64,000 nt of DNA, taken from NCBI RefSeq assembly GCF_001975705.1, contig NZ_CP015089.1, positions 62,001 to 126,000 of the forward strand, in the 5' to 3' direction. Made by a program: the position numbers and the translations under genes. How positions within the stretch are numbered: position 1 is the stretch's first letter; the number at the start of each line of letters is the position of its first letter. Below, one piece after another: positions 45,069-55,604 of the stretch. Under the pieces are notes generated by a model. The model saw nothing but the letters and a program-made list of their open reading frames with translations, ran no database searches and had not been told where the DNA came from. Source of the DNA: Salipiger abyssi. GTDB taxonomy: Bacteria; Pseudomonadota; Alphaproteobacteria; Rhodobacterales; Rhodobacteraceae.

Positions 45069-46568
45069 ATGCATACCGACATTCTTGCCGCCGCCGGCCT
45101 GACCGACGCCGATCTCACCGGCGGCACGCTGGTCGTCACCTCGCCGATCGACGGTGCCGAGGTGGCGCGGGTCGCCGAAACCCGCCCCGAAGACATGTCC
45201 GGGATCATCGCCAGATCGCAGGCGGCTTTCCGGGAATGGCGCAAGCTGCCCGCGCCGCGCCGTGGCGAGCTCGTGCGCCTGCTCGGCGAGGAGCTGCGCG
45301 CGGCGAAGGCGGAGCTCGGCGCCGTGGTGACGCTCGAGGCCGGAAAGATCGGGTCCGAGGGTCTGGGCGAGGTTCAGGAGATGATCGACATCTGCGATTT
45401 TGCCGTGGGCCTCTCCCGCCAGCTCTACGGTCTGACCATCGCCTCGGAGCGTCCCGGGCACCGGATGTCGGAGACCTGGCACCCGTTGGGGCCGACCGGG
45501 GTGATCACCGCCTTCAACTTCCCGGTTGCCGTCTGGTCCTGGAACACGGCGCTGGCACTGGTCTGCGGCAATCCGGTGATCTGGAAACCGTCGGAGAAGA
45601 CCCCGCTCACCGCATTGGCGACGCAGAAGATCATGGCGCGCGCGATGGCCCGGTTCGGAGACGACGCGCCCGAGGGCCTGATGCAGGTGGTGATCGGCGA
45701 TGCGGCAGTGGGTGAGGCGCTGGTGATGTCGAAAGACGTGCCGGTCCTCTCCGCTACCGGCTCCACCCGCATGGGCAGCATCGTCGGGCCGAAGGTGGCG
45801 GCGCGCTGGGGCCGCCCGATCCTCGAACTTGGCGGCAATAACGCGATGATCGTGACGCCCTCCGCCGATCTCGACATGGCAGTGCGCGCCATCGTGTTCT
45901 CGGCGGTGGGCACCGCCGGCCAGCGCTGCACCAGTTTGCGCCGCCTGATCGCGCATGACTCGATCCGCGAGGAGCTGGTCGCGCGCCTGGCCAAGGCCTA
46001 TGCGTCGCTGCCTGTCGGCGATCCGCGTCAGGGCGGCACCCTGATCGGCCCGCTCATCGACCACGCGGCGCGCGACGCGATGCTGGCCCAGCTTGAAAAG
46101 GCGCGGGCGGAGGGTGGCACCGTGCATGGTGGCAGCGCGGTCACCGAAGGCGTGCCGCAGGGCGGCGCCTATGTGGCCCCGGCGCTGGTCGAGATGCCCG
46201 CCCAGACCGATACCGTGCGCACCGAGACCTTTGCGCCGATCCTCTACGTTATGGGCTATGACCGGCTGGAGGACGCCATCGCCATGCAGAACGATGTGCC
46301 GCAGGGCTTGTCCTCCTGCATCTTCACGCTGAATATGCGCGAGGCCGATCTGTTCCTCTCGGCGGTCGGGTCCGATTGCGGCATTGCCAATGTCAATATC
46401 GGCCCCTCGGGGGCGGAGATCGGCGGTGCCTTCGGCGGCGAGAAAGAGACCGGCGGCGGGCGCGAATCCGGTTCCGATGCGTGGAAGGGCTATATGCGCC
46501 GCCAGACCTCGACGGTGAACTATTCGGCAGAGCTGCCACTGGCGCAGGGGGTCAGGTTTGACTTCTGA
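45069..46568 (+). CDS. amaB: Aldehyde dehydrogenase, ALDH7/antiquitin type (probable 2-aminoadipate semialdehyde dehydrogenase)
   Basis: A 499-residue NAD(P)-dependent aldehyde dehydrogenase. The catalytic Cys is C287 (GTAGQRCTS) and the general-base Glu is E253 (ILELGGNN). The ALDH7 type is suggested by the GPTGVITAFNFPVAVWSWN segment and the GGEKETGGGRESGSDAWK motif near the C terminus. ALDH7 enzymes such as AmaB oxidise 2-aminoadipate 6-semialdehyde/piperideine-6-carboxylate in lysine degradation. The next gene, overlapping by 11 bases, encodes an AmaA-like flavoprotein that would make this substrate. Confidence 0.8.
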   Translation: MHTDILAAAGLTDADLTGGTLVVTSPIDGAEVARVAETRPEDMSGIIARSQAAFREWRKLPAPRRGELVRLLGEELRAAKAELGAVVTLEAGKIGSEGLGEVQEMIDICDFAVGLSRQLYGLTIASERPGHRMSETWHPLGPTGVITAFNFPVAVWSWNTALALVCGNPVIWKPSEKTPLTALATQKIMARAMARFGDDAPEGLMQVVIGDAAVGEALVMSKDVPVLSATGSTRMGSIVGPKVAARWGRPILELGGNNAMIVTPSADLDMAVRAIVFSAVGTAGQRCTSLRRLIAHDSIREELVARLAKAYASLPVGDPRQGGTLIGPLIDHAARDAMLAQLEKARAEGGTVHGGSAVTEGVPQGGAYVAPALVEMPAQTDTVRTETFAPILYVMGYDRLEDAIAMQNDVPQGLSSCIFTLNMREADLFLSAVGSDCGIANVNIGPSGAEIGGAFGGEKETGGGRESGSDAWKGYMRRQTSTVNYSAELPLAQGVRFDF

Positions 46569-47835
46569 TCCGCAGGCCAATCTGTGGCGCGCCAGCGCGC
46601 AGGAGCGGATCGACACGGCCCGCCTCTGCGGCGACACCGCCACCGATCTGCTGGTGGTGGGCGGCGGCTTCACCGGCTGTTCCGCCGCGCTCGAGGCTGC
46701 CCGTGCCGGCGCCTCGGTCACATTGCTCGAGGCCAACACCATCGGTCACGGCGGATCCGGGCGGAATGTCGGGCTGGTGAATGCCGGGCTGTGGCTGGCG
46801 CCCGACGATGTCCTCGCCGCCGCCGGCCAGACTGCCGGCACCCGTCTGCTGACCGAGCTGGGGCAGGGGCCGCAGGCGGTCTATGACATCATCGCCCGCG
46901 AGGGGATCGACTGCGAGGCAACGCGGAACGGCACGCTGCATCTCGCGCATGCGCCTGCTGGGCTGCGCGATCTCGAAAACCGGTTTCGCCAGGGCAACCG
47001 CACCGGCGCGCCCCTCGAGCTTCTGGATGCGGCGGAAACCGCGCGCCGCACCGGCTCGACCGCCTTTCACGGCGCGCTTTTCGATCCACGCGCGGGCATG
47101 ATCCAGCCGCTGGCCTATGCGCGCGGGCTGGCGCGGGCCGCGATGCGCGCGGGCGCGCGGGTCCATGAGGGCTCGGCGGTCACCGCCATCGCCCATAGCG
47201 ACGGTGTCTGGCGGGTGAGGGCGAACGGGCACGAGATCCGCGCCCGCGCGCTGCTGCTGGCGACCAATGCCTATTGCGAGGCCATCACCGGCGCGCCGCT
47301 GCCGCGTTTCGTGCCGGTGAGCTTCAGCCAGTTCGCCACCGCGCCGCTGCCGGAAGAGCAGCGCGCCCGCATCCTGCCCGGCGGCGAGGGCTGCTGGGAC
47401 ACCGCCATGGTGATGAGCTCGCTGCGGATCGACGCGGCCGGCCGGCTGATCGTCGGCGGCATCGGCAATGCCGAAGGCGCCGGCGGCAAGATCCACGCCT
47501 CCTGGGCGCGGCGCAAGCTGCGCGCGCTTTACCCCGAGCTCGGCGCGCTGCCCTTCGAGCATGTCTGGCACGGCAGCATCGCGATGACCTCGGATCACAT
47601 CCCGAAAGCCGTGGCTTTCGGTCCGAACGCGCTGTCGATCTTCGGCTATTCGGGCCGTGGCATCGCGCCGGGCACGGTGTTCGGCAGGGCCGCCGCCACG
47701 GCGCTGCTCAACGGCACCCCCGAGGCGCTGCCGTTGCCGCCGATCCAGACATATACCGAGCGTTTCACCGTCCTGCGTGAGGCCTATTACGAACTGGGCG
47801 CCGCACTCACCCATGCGACCCGTTCGCGCGGCTGA
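46558..47835 (+). CDS. amaA: FAD-dependent oxidoreductase, probable L-pipecolate oxidase (AmaA-like)
   Basis: A 425-residue DAO-family flavoprotein with the FAD motif VVGGGFTGCSAALEAARAG near residues 33-51, a following acidic residue (LLEAN), and GHGGSGRNVGLVNAG, a motif of this subgroup. A C-terminal GYSGRGIAPGTVFG closes the FAD site. It begins at a TTG inside the amaB 3' end, as no better start is in frame. Relatives oxidise pipecolate to piperideine-6-carboxylate or gamma-glutamylputrescine; pairing with an ALDH7 enzyme favours pipecolate. Confidence 0.75.
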   Translation: MTSDPQANLWRASAQERIDTARLCGDTATDLLVVGGGFTGCSAALEAARAGASVTLLEANTIGHGGSGRNVGLVNAGLWLAPDDVLAAAGQTAGTRLLTELGQGPQAVYDIIAREGIDCEATRNGTLHLAHAPAGLRDLENRFRQGNRTGAPLELLDAAETARRTGSTAFHGALFDPRAGMIQPLAYARGLARAAMRAGARVHEGSAVTAIAHSDGVWRVRANGHEIRARALLLATNAYCEAITGAPLPRFVPVSFSQFATAPLPEEQRARILPGGEGCWDTAMVMSSLRIDAAGRLIVGGIGNAEGAGGKIHASWARRKLRALYPELGALPFEHVWHGSIAMTSDHIPKAVAFGPNALSIFGYSGRGIAPGTVFGRAAATALLNGTPEALPLPPIQTYTERFTVLREAYYELGAALTHATRSRG

Positions 47836-48495
47836 GCCCGTACCGGATCACCGGATGGCAGATCTTTGCTGTCGGGCTTGGAAGCACTAGCCTGCGGCTG
47901 TTCGCATAAAGCCAGCTCTGTGCGCTATGCAAACTTCTGTTTTGATACAGAATTTGCACTTCGTTTGTGAATCCACCGAGCTGCGCAAGGGAATCCAATA
48001 ATTGGAATTATGTAAATAGAGGCGTTCAGCCTCTAAACACCCCGGGCTGTACCTATCCGAAATCCTACGCAGATTTTCTGAGATCTCCTGCGTCGCCTCA
48101 CGGCTTAAATTTCGCTTGGGCCTGGGTGGCGCATGAACCCCTTCGCCCGTCGAAAAGGACCACGTGGGCATGATCGATTGGTGGTTGCTGTTTACGGTGC
48201 TCCAGTGTCCGTTCGGGGCCATCGTTCTCCATGCCCCGGTGTCGGATCATTGCGCCCGCCACCAGATCGCGGCGCACACCAACTGTGCGAGGCCCTGGTC
48301 AGTTGGTGAAACACGGGCCGACGGCAAGACGTGGGATGACTTGGTTAAACCTTGTGGTGGGCAATGATCAGCAAGCGGTGTCTGAAGCCGCTGCGGATTT
48401 GGCCATCCACGGGAGCCACTGCTCCGCACCAAGTAAATACGCTCCCGCCCGGTTTGCCCGGGCGGGAGCGTTTTTTGCATTCGAACTGGCCTGGT
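47836..48495. other. 660-bp non-coding region with hairpins, lower G+C
   Basis: No supported gene on either strand. It contains an A+T-rich part (about 47930-48020) with the palindrome CCAATAATTGG at 47995-48005, and a small hairpin TAGAGGC/GCCTCTA at 48017-48035. It ends in a strong intrinsic terminator. Base composition differs from both flanks. A small RNA on the plus strand ending at the terminator is possible. Confidence 0.5.
48440..48476 (+). terminator. Strong intrinsic terminator
   Basis: Perfect 13-bp arms CGCTCCCGCCCGG (48440-48452) and CCGGGCGGGAGCG (48458-48470), a five-base loop, then TTTTTT (48471-48476) on the plus strand. It lies 20 bases beyond the icd stop, where it may end icd transcription from the other strand, although its T-run favours plus-strand transcripts. 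Confidence 0.85.
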
Positions 48496-50700
<2,205 letters not shown>

Positions 50701-50906
50701 GGTACAGAGCTCCTCCATTTTCAGGAAATCCCGGCCGCAGGCTTTGGCGGCACATTACGGGTAGAGCCTGTAGCATCCCCGTGCAGGAGCGGAAAGCACC
50801 TATCCGCGCGACCTGTCGGCTGTTAACGCCGCAACTCCGATCCTGCCCGTTGTCGGGGCGCGCGAGCGGCTCTATTCTGACGGCAGAGACGATGGAGGCC
50901 ACCGCA

Positions 50907-51098
50907 ATGATCCGCCGTGACGACAGTCCGACCCATGCCCGGAGCGGACGTGATGCCGAGCTGCGATTGCGGGATCTGCACGAGCGGTTGCGCAGAGGTC
51001 TGTATCAGGCGGATCGGGGCGAGCGGGCCGACGGCAGCGGGGCCGATGCCCTCCGCGCGGCCTTTGCCGAAGCGCGGGCGCGGCATACGCGCGACTGA
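50907..51098 (+). CDS. Small hypothetical protein
   Basis: A 63-residue, very charged protein (Arg, Asp and Glu rich), beginning MIRRDDSPTHARSGRDAELR and predicted mostly helical. The ATG at 50907 has GGAGG eight bases upstream, which supports translation and decides the start over the ATG at 50892. No family was recognised. Confidence 0.5.
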   Translation: MIRRDDSPTHARSGRDAELRLRDLHERLRRGLYQADRGERADGSGADALRAAFAEARARHTRD

Positions 51099-51138
51099 GA
51101 CCTGCGCAGATTGCGGCTGGCCCCGCTCCGCCGCGCCG

Positions 51139-51160
51139 CAAAATTTTCGAGAAAATTTTG
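51139..51160. repeat. A+T-rich perfect palindrome in G+C-rich surroundings
   Basis: Arms CAAAATTTTC (51139-51148) and GAAAATTTTG (51151-51160) are perfect complements around a GA centre. The element lies between the small hypothetical gene and the stop of the ABC permease gene. It may be a transcription terminator-like or protein-binding element. No other copy was noticed in the window. Confidence 0.6.
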
Positions 51161-51171
51161 CCCCTGCCCCG

Positions 51172-51969
51172 TCAGCCGCCCTTGCGCCGCCGCGTCATGC
51201 CATAGGCCGGATCGTAGCCGACAAGCGCCAGCCCGAAGAACAGCACGAAACTCAGCGCCACCCAGAGCAGCGCCCATCCGTTCAGGCTCTGATACAGCGC
51301 AAAGCGGATCAGCTCGACCGCATGGGTGAAGGGGTTGGCGGCGCAGATGTCGCGCAGGATCGCCGAGCTTTCCGCCATCTTCCACAGCGGGTAGAGCGCG
51401 GTGGAGAGAAAGAACATCGGGAAGATGACGAAATTCATCACCCCCGCGAAATTCTCCAGCTGCCGGATCGTCGAGGAGATCAGCAGCCCCAGCGCCCCCA
51501 GCATCAGCCCCGAGAGCACCAGCGCCGGCAGCACCGCCACATAGCCCAGCGGCGGCAGGGTGATGCCGAATCCGGCGGCAATGGCGAGGAACACATAGAC
51601 CTGGAGGATCGACACCGCGACCCCGGCCAGCAGCTTGCACAAGAGCAGCCACCAGCGCGGCAGCGGCGCGGTCAGCAAGAGCCGCATGGAGCCCATCTCC
51701 TGATCGTAGACCAGCGAGAGCGAGCTCTGCATGCCGTTGAAAAGCTGGATCATCCCGCAAAGCCCCGGGACGATATAGACCTCATAGGTGATATAGGTCT
51801 CGTAGGGCGGGATGATCGACAGCCCCAGCGCCGCGCGGAAACCGGCGGCAAAGACCACCAGCCAGACCAGCGGCCGCACCAGCGCCGCGAGGAACCGCGA
51901 GCGCTGATGGATGAAACGCAGCGCCTCACGGCGGATGATGGCGAAGAGCGCAATCAGCCAGGGGGTCAT
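51172..51969 (-). CDS. ABC-2 type permease (PedC-like)
   Basis: A 265-residue ABC-2 membrane protein with six membrane segments. It contains IIPPYETYITYEVYIVPGL, then MQSSLSLVYDQEMGSMRLLL, segments conserved in the permease associated with PQQ-dependent alcohol dehydrogenase systems (PedC). It overlaps the ATPase gene upstream by four bases. Such pairs are thought to export or manage alcohol-related compounds, but no alcohol dehydrogenase gene is in this window. Confidence 0.82.
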   Translation of the reverse strand: MTPWLIALFAIIRREALRFIHQRSRFLAALVRPLVWLVVFAAGFRAALGLSIIPPYETYITYEVYIVPGLCGMIQLFNGMQSSLSLVYDQEMGSMRLLLTAPLPRWWLLLCKLLAGVAVSILQVYVFLAIAAGFGITLPPLGYVAVLPALVLSGLMLGALGLLISSTIRQLENFAGVMNFVIFPMFFLSTALYPLWKMAESSAILRDICAANPFTHAVELIRFALYQSLNGWALLWVALSFVLFFGLALVGYDPAYGMTRRRKGG

Positions 51970-52685
51970 GCGATGCCCTCCGCCGTCATCTCCATGAAGA
52001 CCTCGGCCAGCGACCGCCCTCCGCGCAGATCCGCGGCGGGCTCATGCGCCAGCACCTCGCCCCGGTGCAGCACGACGACATCGTCGCCGTCGCCGATCTC
52101 GTCCACCAGATGGGTGGCCCAGAACACCGTCAGCCCGGTCTGCGCCAGCTCGTGCACATGCGCCACGATGGCCTGCCGGCTCTTGAAATCGAGCCCCACC
52201 GTGGGCTCGTCGAGCAGCAGCACCTCGGGATCGTGGATCAGCGCACGGGCGATCTCCATCCGCCGCCGGTGGCCGCCATTGAGGCTGCGGATCTTCTCGC
52301 CGGCGCGCTCGGCCATGTCGAGCTGCGCCAGCGCCCGCTCGGTGCGCCGCGCCGCCTCGCGCCCGCCGATCCCGTGCAGCGCCGCGAAATAGCGCATGTT
52401 CATCGCCACCGTCATGTCGAGATCAAGCGTCGGCTGCTGGAACACCACGCCGATCTTCGACAGCGCCGCGCGCGGCTCTTTGGCGATGTCGTGCCCGGCG
52501 ACGGAGATGCGGCCCTCGCGGGTGACAAAGAGCCGTGTGAGCAGCGCGAACAGCGTCGATTTGCCGGCCCCGTTGGGCCCGAGCAGCGCGGTGAAGCGCC
52601 CGGGCCGCAGCGCAAAGCTCACCCCGTCGAGCGCCCGCTTGGCGCCGTAGCTGTAGCCGAGATCGGTGACTTCCAGTGCGGTCAT
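51966..52685 (-). CDS. ABC transporter ATPase (PedB-like)
   Basis: A 239-residue ABC ATPase with Walker A GPNGAGKST near residue 37, a signature-like SLNGGHRRRMEIARAL near 132 (LNGG in place of LSGG), and Walker B VLLLDEPTVGL. It pairs with the ABC-2 permease downstream (ATGA overlap). The ATG at 52685 is chosen; a TTG three codons upstream is too close to the AGAGG box. Confidence 0.85.
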   Translation of the reverse strand: MTALEVTDLGYSYGAKRALDGVSFALRPGRFTALLGPNGAGKSTLFALLTRLFVTREGRISVAGHDIAKEPRAALSKIGVVFQQPTLDLDMTVAMNMRYFAALHGIGGREAARRTERALAQLDMAERAGEKIRSLNGGHRRRMEIARALIHDPEVLLLDEPTVGLDFKSRQAIVAHVHELAQTGLTVFWATHLVDEIGDGDDVVVLHRGEVLAHEPAADLRGGRSLAEVFMEMTAEGIA

Positions 52686-52735
52686 ATCAGGCAAACCTCT
52701 TCAAAACGGGCGTGGAGGCCCAAACGCCACACCGC

Positions 52736-53536
52736 TCATCCCCGCCACCGCCGCACCCGCCGTTCCCAGGGCTGCAAGACCAGCCATTCCACCGCCAGCA
52801 TCACCGCGATGAAGGAAAACGCATAGACCAGCACCATGCCCACATCGAAGAGCTGGAAATAGAGGTGGATCTGAAACCCCACCCCGTTCGAACGCCCGAG
52901 AAACTCCACCACCAGCACGATCTTCCAGATCACCGCCACGCCGGAGCGCGCGGCGGCGGTAATGAAGGGCGCGAGCTGCGGCAGCACCACATGGCGCATG
53001 CGCCGGAGCCTCGGCATGCGGTAGACCCCGGTCATGTCGTCGAGCCCGGGATCGAGCGCCCTTGCCCCCTCGCGGATCACCGTGGCGACATTGGGGATCT
53101 TGTTCAGCGTCACCGCGACGATGGCGGCGGTCTCGTTGAGCCCGATCCAGAGATAACACAGCACGATCAGCACCAGCGCCGGCAGGTTGAGAAAGATCAC
53201 CAGCCAGGGGTCGAGCCAGCGGTCGACGGCGGGAAACCGCCCCATCACCAGCCCCAGCACGATCCCGAGGCTCATCGCCAGCACAAAGGCCCAGAGCACC
53301 CGCGTCAGCGTCCAGCCGAGGTGAAACAGCAGCTCGCCGGAGCGCAGCGCCTGCGCGAAGGGCTGCACCAGCGCCCAGGGCTGCGGCAGGATCTGCGGAT
53401 CGGCGGTCAGCGCCGCCGCTACGATCCAGATCAGTGCCAGCAGCGCCAGCGAAATAACGGTCACCGCAATGCGTCCGGGCGCATGCGTCCGGGCGGCGGC
53501 GACACCGCGCCAGCGCTCTGCCGTGTCGTTCGGCAA
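52736..53536 (-). CDS. ABC transporter permease, SsuC/TauC type
   Basis: A 266-residue BPD-type permease with six membrane segments and the EAA-like loop EGARALDPGLDDMTGVYRMP near residue 155. Family members import sulfonates, nitrate, pyrimidines or riboflavin precursors. It starts at a TTG with a strong GGGGAGGAG box five bases upstream. Neither a matching binding protein nor a nitrate/taurine-type ATPase is encoded nearby; the adjacent PedB-like ATPase belongs to another class, so the partners are unclear. Confidence 0.82.
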   Translation of the reverse strand: MPNDTAERWRGVAAARTHAPGRIAVTVISLALLALIWIVAAALTADPQILPQPWALVQPFAQALRSGELLFHLGWTLTRVLWAFVLAMSLGIVLGLVMGRFPAVDRWLDPWLVIFLNLPALVLIVLCYLWIGLNETAAIVAVTLNKIPNVATVIREGARALDPGLDDMTGVYRMPRLRRMRHVVLPQLAPFITAAARSGVAVIWKIVLVVEFLGRSNGVGFQIHLYFQLFDVGMVLVYAFSFIAVMLAVEWLVLQPWERRVRRWRG

Positions 53537-53644
53537 GAAAACTCCTCCCCTTCCTCGCAGGGAAGGGTGACCGCAGACGCGGCGCGCGTCAATTGCTCCT
53601 AAGGGAGGAGACGGCAGACGTTACGTCCGCCCCTGCGCCGACGC

Positions 53645-53848
53645 TCAGACCTCGCGTTCGCCGGGCCGCACCGCCCGGCATTTCCAGCCGGAGACCCTGA
53701 AGGCCGGATGCGTCTCGGCCCATTTCGCCAGTTCGGGCTGGGCGCCCATCAGGCAGGTCATCGGCGAGATGTCGGTATAAAGCAGGCTGCGTTCCTGGCA
53801 CTGATCTGGCGCGGTGGCCAGGCAGGCCACAAAAATTAGCTCAATCAT
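53645..53848 (-). CDS. Small hypothetical protein with N-terminal hydrophobic segment
   Basis: A 67-residue protein beginning MIELIFVACLATAPDQCQER, with four Cys residues (positions about 9, 17, 32 and 57) and a short hydrophobic N terminus resembling a weak signal peptide. Small Cys-containing proteins like this are common beside transport genes in Rhodobacterales, but no function is known to me. Confidence 0.55.
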   Translation of the reverse strand: MIELIFVACLATAPDQCQERSLLYTDISPMTCLMGAQPELAKWAETHPAFRVSGWKCRAVRPGEREV

Positions 53849-53996
53849 GTTTGCCTCGTGTCATCGGACGGGTGCCCGGACAGGGTCTCAACAAATTCCC
53901 GAAAAATGGGTCAACAGAAATGTCCCTTTATGCTGCGATGCAGCATTTCGATAAAGGTTTTGCCTCCGGACACCATACATGACCAAATATTGAGCG

Positions 53997-55595
53997 ATGA
54001 ATAAAGACAGCCCTCCTGACCGATCCCGCAGCGGCCTGTCGCTCAAGGCCCGTCTCGGGCTGGGCGCGGGGCTGCTGGGGCTCGCCACGCTGCTGACGGC
54101 GGCGATGCTGGTGACCGGCATGGCGCGGGTGTCGCAGCGGCTCGACACGGCGCTCGCCGCCGAAACCCGGCTGGAGCAGTATTCCGCGCTTTCCACCCAG
54201 GTCTCGACCTTCATCGTCGTCGCCGCCGAGGCCATCCAGCGCGGCCTGCCGCCCGAGACCCGCGCCGCGCGGATCGACGGTATCGCGGCGACGCTCGACC
54301 GCAGCTTTGTCATGCTGCGCGCCGGGCTCGATGCCGAGGTGGCCGAGGCACAGGGGCTCGACGAACAGAGCCGGCGGGCGACGCAGTCGCTGGGCCTCGC
54401 GCGGATGCAGGCGCTGTTCCGCTCCACCCGTGACGGGCTGGTCTCGGAGACGGAAGATCGCGACCGGCTGCGCGCGTATCTCGACACATTCGCCTCGGGG
54501 TTCGAGCCGCTTCTGGCCGGAGCGGTGAACGAGGAGAAGCGGTTGCGCGCCGGCATCCTCGCCGGGATCGAGGATCTGCGCCGCAGCCTGACGCTCGCCG
54601 CCATCGCCATCGGCCTTGCGGCGCTGGCGCTCTGTGCCGGGGTCTATTTCGGCCTGATCCGCCCGCAATTCCGCCGGCTCGACGCGCTGCGCGACGCCGC
54701 CCGCCGGATCGGGCTCGAGGAGTTCGACATCGCCCTGCCCGCCGGACCGCGCGACGAGATCGGCGCGCTTTCCGCCGAGACCGCCCGCATGGCGCAGGCG
54801 CTGGCGGCGCGCGCCGAGGCGGTGGCGCGGGACCGCGCCCAGCTCGGAGAGATCATCCGCCAGCGCACCGAGGCGCTGAGCGCCGCCAATGCCCGGCTCG
54901 AACGCACCGACGAGGACCGCCGCCGCTTCTTTGCCGATATCAGCCACGAGCTGCGCACGCCGCTGACGGTGATCCTGATGGAGGCGCAGCTCGGGCGGCA
55001 GGGCGACGACCCGGCGCCGGCCTTCGCCACCATCGAGGCGCGCGCGCAGCGGCTCAACCGGCGTATCGACGATCTGCTGCGCATTGCCCGCTCGGAAACC
55101 GGCCAGCTCGCGCTGGAGACCGCGCCGGTGGCGCTGAAAGATCTGCTGTCGGAGGCGGAGGCGGAAACCCGCGCGGAGCTCTCCAATGCGGGCATGGTGC
55201 TGGACGCGCCGGACGCGGCACCGCTCACCGTCACCGGCGACCGCAACTGGCTGCGTCAGGTGGTGGTCGGGCTCATCCGCAACGCCATCCGCCATGCGCG
55301 GGCGGGCGGCAGGCTGCGGCTGGAACTGCGCGAAGACGGCGGGTTTGGCGAGATCGTTCTCACCGATAACGGCCCCGGCATCGCGGCAGAGGATCAGGCG
55401 CGGATCTTCGACCGTTTCGCGCAAGGCGGCGGCGGTAATGCGCAGGGCTTCGGCCTCGGGCTGGCGCTGGCACGCTGGGTGATCGAGGAGCAGGGCGGCA
55501 GTATCGCGCTGCAAAGCCCCTTGCCCCGCGACGCGGCGCTCGGCAATGCAGCCGGGACAAAGATCTCGGTTCGCCTGCCGCTGGATCGGGGATAG
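53997..55595 (+). CDS. Sensor histidine kinase
   Basis: A 532-residue membrane histidine kinase. Two membrane segments (about 21-41 and 199-221) enclose a periplasmic sensor region. A HAMP-like linker, the H box (FFADISHELRTPLT, phospho-acceptor H317), and an ATPase domain with NAIRHAR (N box), DNGPGIA (G1) and GFGLGLALAR (G2) follow. The next gene, ten bases on, encodes the response regulator. The signal is unknown; the alcohol-type ABC genes to the left are on the other strand. Confidence 0.92.
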   Translation: MNKDSPPDRSRSGLSLKARLGLGAGLLGLATLLTAAMLVTGMARVSQRLDTALAAETRLEQYSALSTQVSTFIVVAAEAIQRGLPPETRAARIDGIAATLDRSFVMLRAGLDAEVAEAQGLDEQSRRATQSLGLARMQALFRSTRDGLVSETEDRDRLRAYLDTFASGFEPLLAGAVNEEKRLRAGILAGIEDLRRSLTLAAIAIGLAALALCAGVYFGLIRPQFRRLDALRDAARRIGLEEFDIALPAGPRDEIGALSAETARMAQALAARAEAVARDRAQLGEIIRQRTEALSAANARLERTDEDRRRFFADISHELRTPLTVILMEAQLGRQGDDPAPAFATIEARAQRLNRRIDDLLRIARSETGQLALETAPVALKDLLSEAEAETRAELSNAGMVLDAPDAAPLTVTGDRNWLRQVVVGLIRNAIRHARAGGRLRLELREDGGFGEIVLTDNGPGIAAEDQARIFDRFAQGGGGNAQGFGLGLALARWVIEEQGGSIALQSPLPRDAALGNAAGTKISVRLPLDRG

Positions 55596-55604
55596 GATCG
55601 GGCC

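Noticed and set aside
47887..48222. Minus-strand frame of 111 codons in the region right of amaA
   Set aside because: No ribosome binding site, no recognisable domain and lower G+C third positions; considered non-coding.
48380..48435. tRNA-like 3' end: GCGGA and TCCGC arms ending in ACCA before the terminator
   Set aside because: The distance is about half a tRNA, no T-loop (GTTCRA-type) or anticodon arm can be drawn, so it is not a tRNA and no attachment site is claimed.
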